Positions 4,407 to 6,656 of a DNA stretch of 6,656 bases are shown one piece after another. Position 1 is the first letter of the stretch; each line of letters opens with the position of its first letter. Both the position numbers and the translations under genes were made by a program. Source of the stretch: Microcaldota archaeon (GTDB lineage Archaea > Micrarchaeota > Micrarchaeia > Micrarchaeales > CABMGC01); assembly GCA_021846005.1 (NCBI GenBank), contig JAJZIZ010000037.1:1-6656 (forward strand). Direction: 5' to 3'. The notes beneath the pieces are model-generated. The model ran no database searches. It saw only the letters and a program-made list of their open reading frames with translations, and was not told where the DNA came from.

Positions 4407-5993
4407 GTATTCTGAAACAGATCCGGACAAGAAGGAAGAGGCCTTGGCAGTGATAATTCCAGGCATTCCCAAATACCGGTGATGGAAGTCATCATTTGCC
4501 ACAAGAATTATCTTCGGATATGTTTTTTTCCTGTTCTCAAGCATGCGGGCGGTCTCTTCGGAATTCTTCTTTCCGGTCTCGTACTCTATGGCAATCCTTG
4601 AGCCTTTTTCATAGGCAATAATGTCTGGACCGTATGATGAGTTGTATATTTCATTTGGTATGCCTGAACTATGCAGTTTTTTTGATATGAGATGCAGCAT
4701 TATGTCATGCTCTGCGGAATTCCGGGGGTTGGATATGTACCATTGGCGGTATTCTTTCAGTATTCCTTCCTCAGTCAAATCCGCAAGGGCGGCGTTCACA
4801 TCCTGCAAAACAACTCCTTTCCCTAAAAGTTTATCCAGAAGCTCAGTCTTGCCGATCGAATCGCAGGATATTTCTTCTATGTAATGCTTCAGGCAGAAAT
4901 CCCCAGAAGCGAGAATATCGAATTCCACCAGAATAGGTTCATAATATCTTGAATCGAGGATTATTGCTTTTCCGGTCTTAAGATTTCTCATTGCCATTTT
5001 TACAGCGGTAAGCCTCCCTGATTCTGAACCGCCGGCGATGTAGCTGGAAACGTAGCTGAGTTCGGATGGCTCCCTTTGGTAAAATGAGATTATAGTGGAT
5101 GAATTGCTCATCACCTTGCCCTCTATCTCGTCTGATTTTTGGGAGACAGCCATTATGCCAAGGCCGTATTTCCTGCCTTCTGCTGCAAGCCTGCCGAGGA
5201 CTGTACTGCCGCTGACTTTTCTCGCTTCGTCTATGATCAGGTAGAAAGGCCTTTTTGGCGTGCCGCTGCTGAGCATTGCGGAGTATATCTTCCTGAGAAG
5301 CCCCTCCATGTATATGGATTGCGCTTCCTCTGAGTGAAGGCTTTTTATCAAAAATACGCTTCTGGAGTTCATTACCTTCTTAAGATCAAGAAACCTGGAA
5401 TGAGTCATGGAATTTAACAGTGACACCCGTTCCCTTAGCACGGATAGTGTCCTTATCTCCCCTTTCCCTGCCTTAGCTTCGAATCGTTTTATTGTAAGCG
5501 CAAGGTCGGACATGGAAGGTATTCGGTTTTTTGGCTTGTTTACCCAATAGGTGTATCCTATGCATCTCTTTAGCATCGAAGACTGCACGTATCCCAGTCT
5601 CAGGCGCCTTGCAAGCATTGCCGTTATTTCTCCTGCACGTTCCTGTTCGCTCATCTCGTCATGATCGAAAATGTTCACGCCCACGCGCGACGCGTCATAA
5701 ACCGATGCCCCTATCGAGTCGGCAATTCCCACGTAATCGCCATTGGGATCCAATATCGCCATGGCGGCGCCTGATTCCGCTATTTCCTTTATGAGCACCC
5801 TTGCAGCATTGGACTTTCCGCCGCCGCTTTCGCCGGTTATCACCACATGCGGATTCATTCTTCCCTTTAAATTGAATTCTTTTGGAAAGATAAGCTTCTT
5901 CCAACGCCAAAAAGAAAAATCATTGTAGTGCACTGTTTTAAGTTCAAGTTTTTTTATAATTTTTATCGGATATTTGGTTTTTTTAAAGATCAT
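4401..5993 (-). CDS. HerA/VirB4-type ATPase fused to winged helix and PD-(D/E)XK nuclease-like domain
   Basis: This is a 530-aa multidomain protein. The P-loop ATPase of the HerA/FtsK/VirB4 class has Walker A GESGGGKS (54-61), the class motif DPNGDY (82-87), Walker B YLIIDEA (251-257), GRKYGL (273-278) and the sensor glutamine in AVSQKSDE (Gln285). Residues about 380-422 (TELLDKLLGKG to LTEEGILKEY) look like a winged helix. A C-terminal domain (about 427-505) carries GPD (455-457), then a strand with IEYETGKK (469-476), a PD-(D/E)XK-like pattern with Asp457, Glu470/Glu472 and Lys475, and Glu428 as a possible helix-1 acid. Only about 45 residues precede Walker A, so the HAS-barrel of true HerA is missing. 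No membrane segment is seen. By family it would pump or translocate DNA as a hexamer; cleavage by its own tail is inference. The ATG follows GAGAGG by 7 bases. nfo lies 72 bases upstream on the same strand. A conjugation- or virus-derived origin is possible. Confidence 0.88.
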   Translation of the reverse strand: MIFKKTKYPIKIIKKLELKTVHYNDFSFWRWKKLIFPKEFNLKGRMNPHVVITGESGGGKSNAARVLIKEIAESGAAMAILDPNGDYVGIADSIGASVYDASRVGVNIFDHDEMSEQERAGEITAMLARRLRLGYVQSSMLKRCIGYTYWVNKPKNRIPSMSDLALTIKRFEAKAGKGEIRTLSVLRERVSLLNSMTHSRFLDLKKVMNSRSVFLIKSLHSEEAQSIYMEGLLRKIYSAMLSSGTPKRPFYLIIDEARKVSGSTVLGRLAAEGRKYGLGIMAVSQKSDEIEGKVMSNSSTIISFYQREPSELSYVSSYIAGGSESGRLTAVKMAMRNLKTGKAIILDSRYYEPILVEFDILASGDFCLKHYIEEISCDSIGKTELLDKLLGKGVVLQDVNAALADLTEEGILKEYRQWYISNPRNSAEHDIMLHLISKKLHSSGIPNEIYNSSYGPDIIAYEKGSRIAIEYETGKKNSEETARMLENRKKTYPKIILVANDDFHHRYLGMPGIITAKASSFLSGSVSEYL

Positions 5994-6000
5994 GATAACG

Positions 6001-6018
6001 CCTCTCAGCTATGCTGAG
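6001..6018 (-). promoter_or_regulatory. Hairpin plus GAGAGG ribosome-binding site of the ATPase-nuclease gene
   Basis: On the - strand, CTCAGC (6018-6013) and GCTGAG (6009-6004) form a perfect 6-bp inverted repeat with a three-base spacer. The last GAG of the 3' arm continues into AGG to make GAGAGG (6006-6001), which stands 7 bases before the ATG (5993-5991). Folding would hide half of the ribosome-binding site. The arrangement is the same as at the start of the gene at 107. Confidence 0.45.
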
Positions 6019-6040
6019 CAATAGTTAGTCTGAAACCGTG

Positions 6041-6050
6041 CAGTATACTG
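6041..6050. promoter_or_regulatory. 10-bp palindrome, possible TATA box or operator
   Basis: CAGTATACTG is a perfect palindrome in the 72-base gap between nfo and the ATPase-nuclease gene. Its AGTATACT core is centred about 53 bases before the ATG at 5993. If it served as a TATA element, transcription would start near 6020, directly before the hairpin at 6018-6004. The match to the archaeal TATA consensus is modest, so an operator or no function at all are also possible. Confidence 0.25.
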
Positions 6051-6065
6051 GAGGACTTGGCCTGT

Positions 6066-6656
6066 TTAGCTCTGATGCAGGCCTGCCAGTTTTTTTACCA
6101 GGATGAGTTCCTCTTTGGATTCTTCCGGAGTTTCCATTATAAATGGCTTTTCGAGGATTTTCCCATAGGAAAAGAATTTGGAAAAGCCTTCCTTGCCTAT
6201 GTACCCTTTTCCTATGTTTTCATGCCGGTCCAAATGGGAACCCAGCGGGAACTTTGAATCGTTTAGATGAAACAGATAGATATTCCGGAAGCCTAATTTT
6301 TCATCAATCTCGTCTAGTGTTTCTGGTTTTGTTATATCATAGCCTGCAGCATAAAGATGGCAGGTGTCAAGGCATATGCCTACCTTTTTTTCTGATCTTC
6401 CAAGTATCTCAGCAAGTTCGTCCAGCGTAGATCCGACGCTGTTTGTGCTTCCTGCAGTGTTTTCAAGGAGTAGGGTTACGCCATCAAGCCCTTCGGATTT
6501 ATTGATTGCGTCAGCCACGTTGCTTATTCCTGCTTCCTTTCCCTTTCCCAGATGACTCCCGAGATGCGTAACTAGATATTTTATTTTAAGGCTGGAACAG
6601 AGAGAAATGGTCTTGTTTAGGCTTTCTATGGATTTTGCATGGGTTGCCTCGTTTGC
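6066..6656 (-). CDS. nfo: Endonuclease IV (AP endonuclease), N terminus cut by window edge
   Basis: This is a zinc-dependent TIM-barrel endonuclease that cuts DNA 5' to abasic sites in base excision repair. 196 residues are visible, and the frame stays open to the right edge; the GTG at 6518 is an internal Val codon, not the start. Against E. coli Nfo (285 aa) the zinc ligands are in place with near-normal spacing: His31 in VTHLGSHLGKG (His109), Glu65 in LLLENTAG (Glu145), Asp97 and His100 in CLDTCHLYAAGYD (Asp179, His182), His130 in FHLNDSK (His216), Asp143 and His145 in DRHENIG (Asp229, His231) and Glu175 in METPE (Glu261). Only the His69 equivalent lies outside. About 75-80 N-terminal residues are missing. 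The enzyme looks fully active. The ATPase-nuclease gene follows on the same strand after 72 bases. Confidence 0.97.
   Translation of the reverse strand, partial: ANEATHAKSIESLNKTISLCSSLKIKYLVTHLGSHLGKGKEAGISNVADAINKSEGLDGVTLLLENTAGSTNSVGSTLDELAEILGRSEKKVGICLDTCHLYAAGYDITKPETLDEIDEKLGFRNIYLFHLNDSKFPLGSHLDRHENIGKGYIGKEGFSKFFSYGKILEKPFIMETPEESKEELILVKKLAGLHQS

Noticed and set aside
6516..6518. GTG at 6518 as the start of endonuclease IV
   Set aside because: The frame continues upstream to the window edge with conserved family sequence, including a zinc-ligand histidine, so this GTG is an internal Val codon.
1..6656. CRISPR array, insertion sequence or integration site
   Set aside because: No regularly spaced repeats, transposase, integrase or long direct repeats were seen.

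Overview
The window looks archaeal. TATA-like boxes sit 25 to 34 bases upstream of two starts that have little or no ribosome-binding site. It also carries an MthK-type channel, a Sua5 with its second domain, and a HerA/VirB4-type ATPase. Base composition is intermediate, with frequent ATA, AGA and AGG codons. The small, mixed gene set would suit a DPANN-type lineage, but the sequence alone cannot prove that placement. No rRNA, tRNA, CRISPR array, transposase or integrase was seen.

Left end (1-941): the last 28 codons of an unidentified + strand gene end just before a 238-codon + strand Nudix-fold protein whose Nudix box has lost several key residues. An 8-bp stem-loop spans the junction. A convergent intergenic stretch follows, holding a long imperfect inverted repeat that copies the 3' end of the next gene in the opposite direction.

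Centre (942-3810, all - strand): in transcription order these are an aldo/keto reductase, a possible 42-aa basic ORF joined to it by an ATGA overlap, a compact two-helix potassium channel with a shortened RCK domain, and Sua5, the threonylcarbamoyl-AMP synthase of tRNA t6A synthesis. The channel has its own TATA box and a small inverted repeat at its predicted transcription start, and Sua5 probably rides on that transcript.

Right part (3811-6656): an MTH1-like Nudix hydrolase (+ strand) diverges from the reductase and overlaps by 6 bp, tail to tail, a - strand 530-aa protein. That protein joins a HerA/VirB4-type ATPase, a probable winged helix and a PD-(D/E)XK-like nuclease domain in one chain. 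Upstream of it is endonuclease IV (nfo), cut by the window edge. MTH1-like hydrolase, endonuclease IV and the ATPase-nuclease together give this end a DNA-maintenance flavour. The ATPase-nuclease fusion is the most interesting item. A second point is that two unrelated genes in the window have the same arrangement of hairpin, GAGAGG and start codon.
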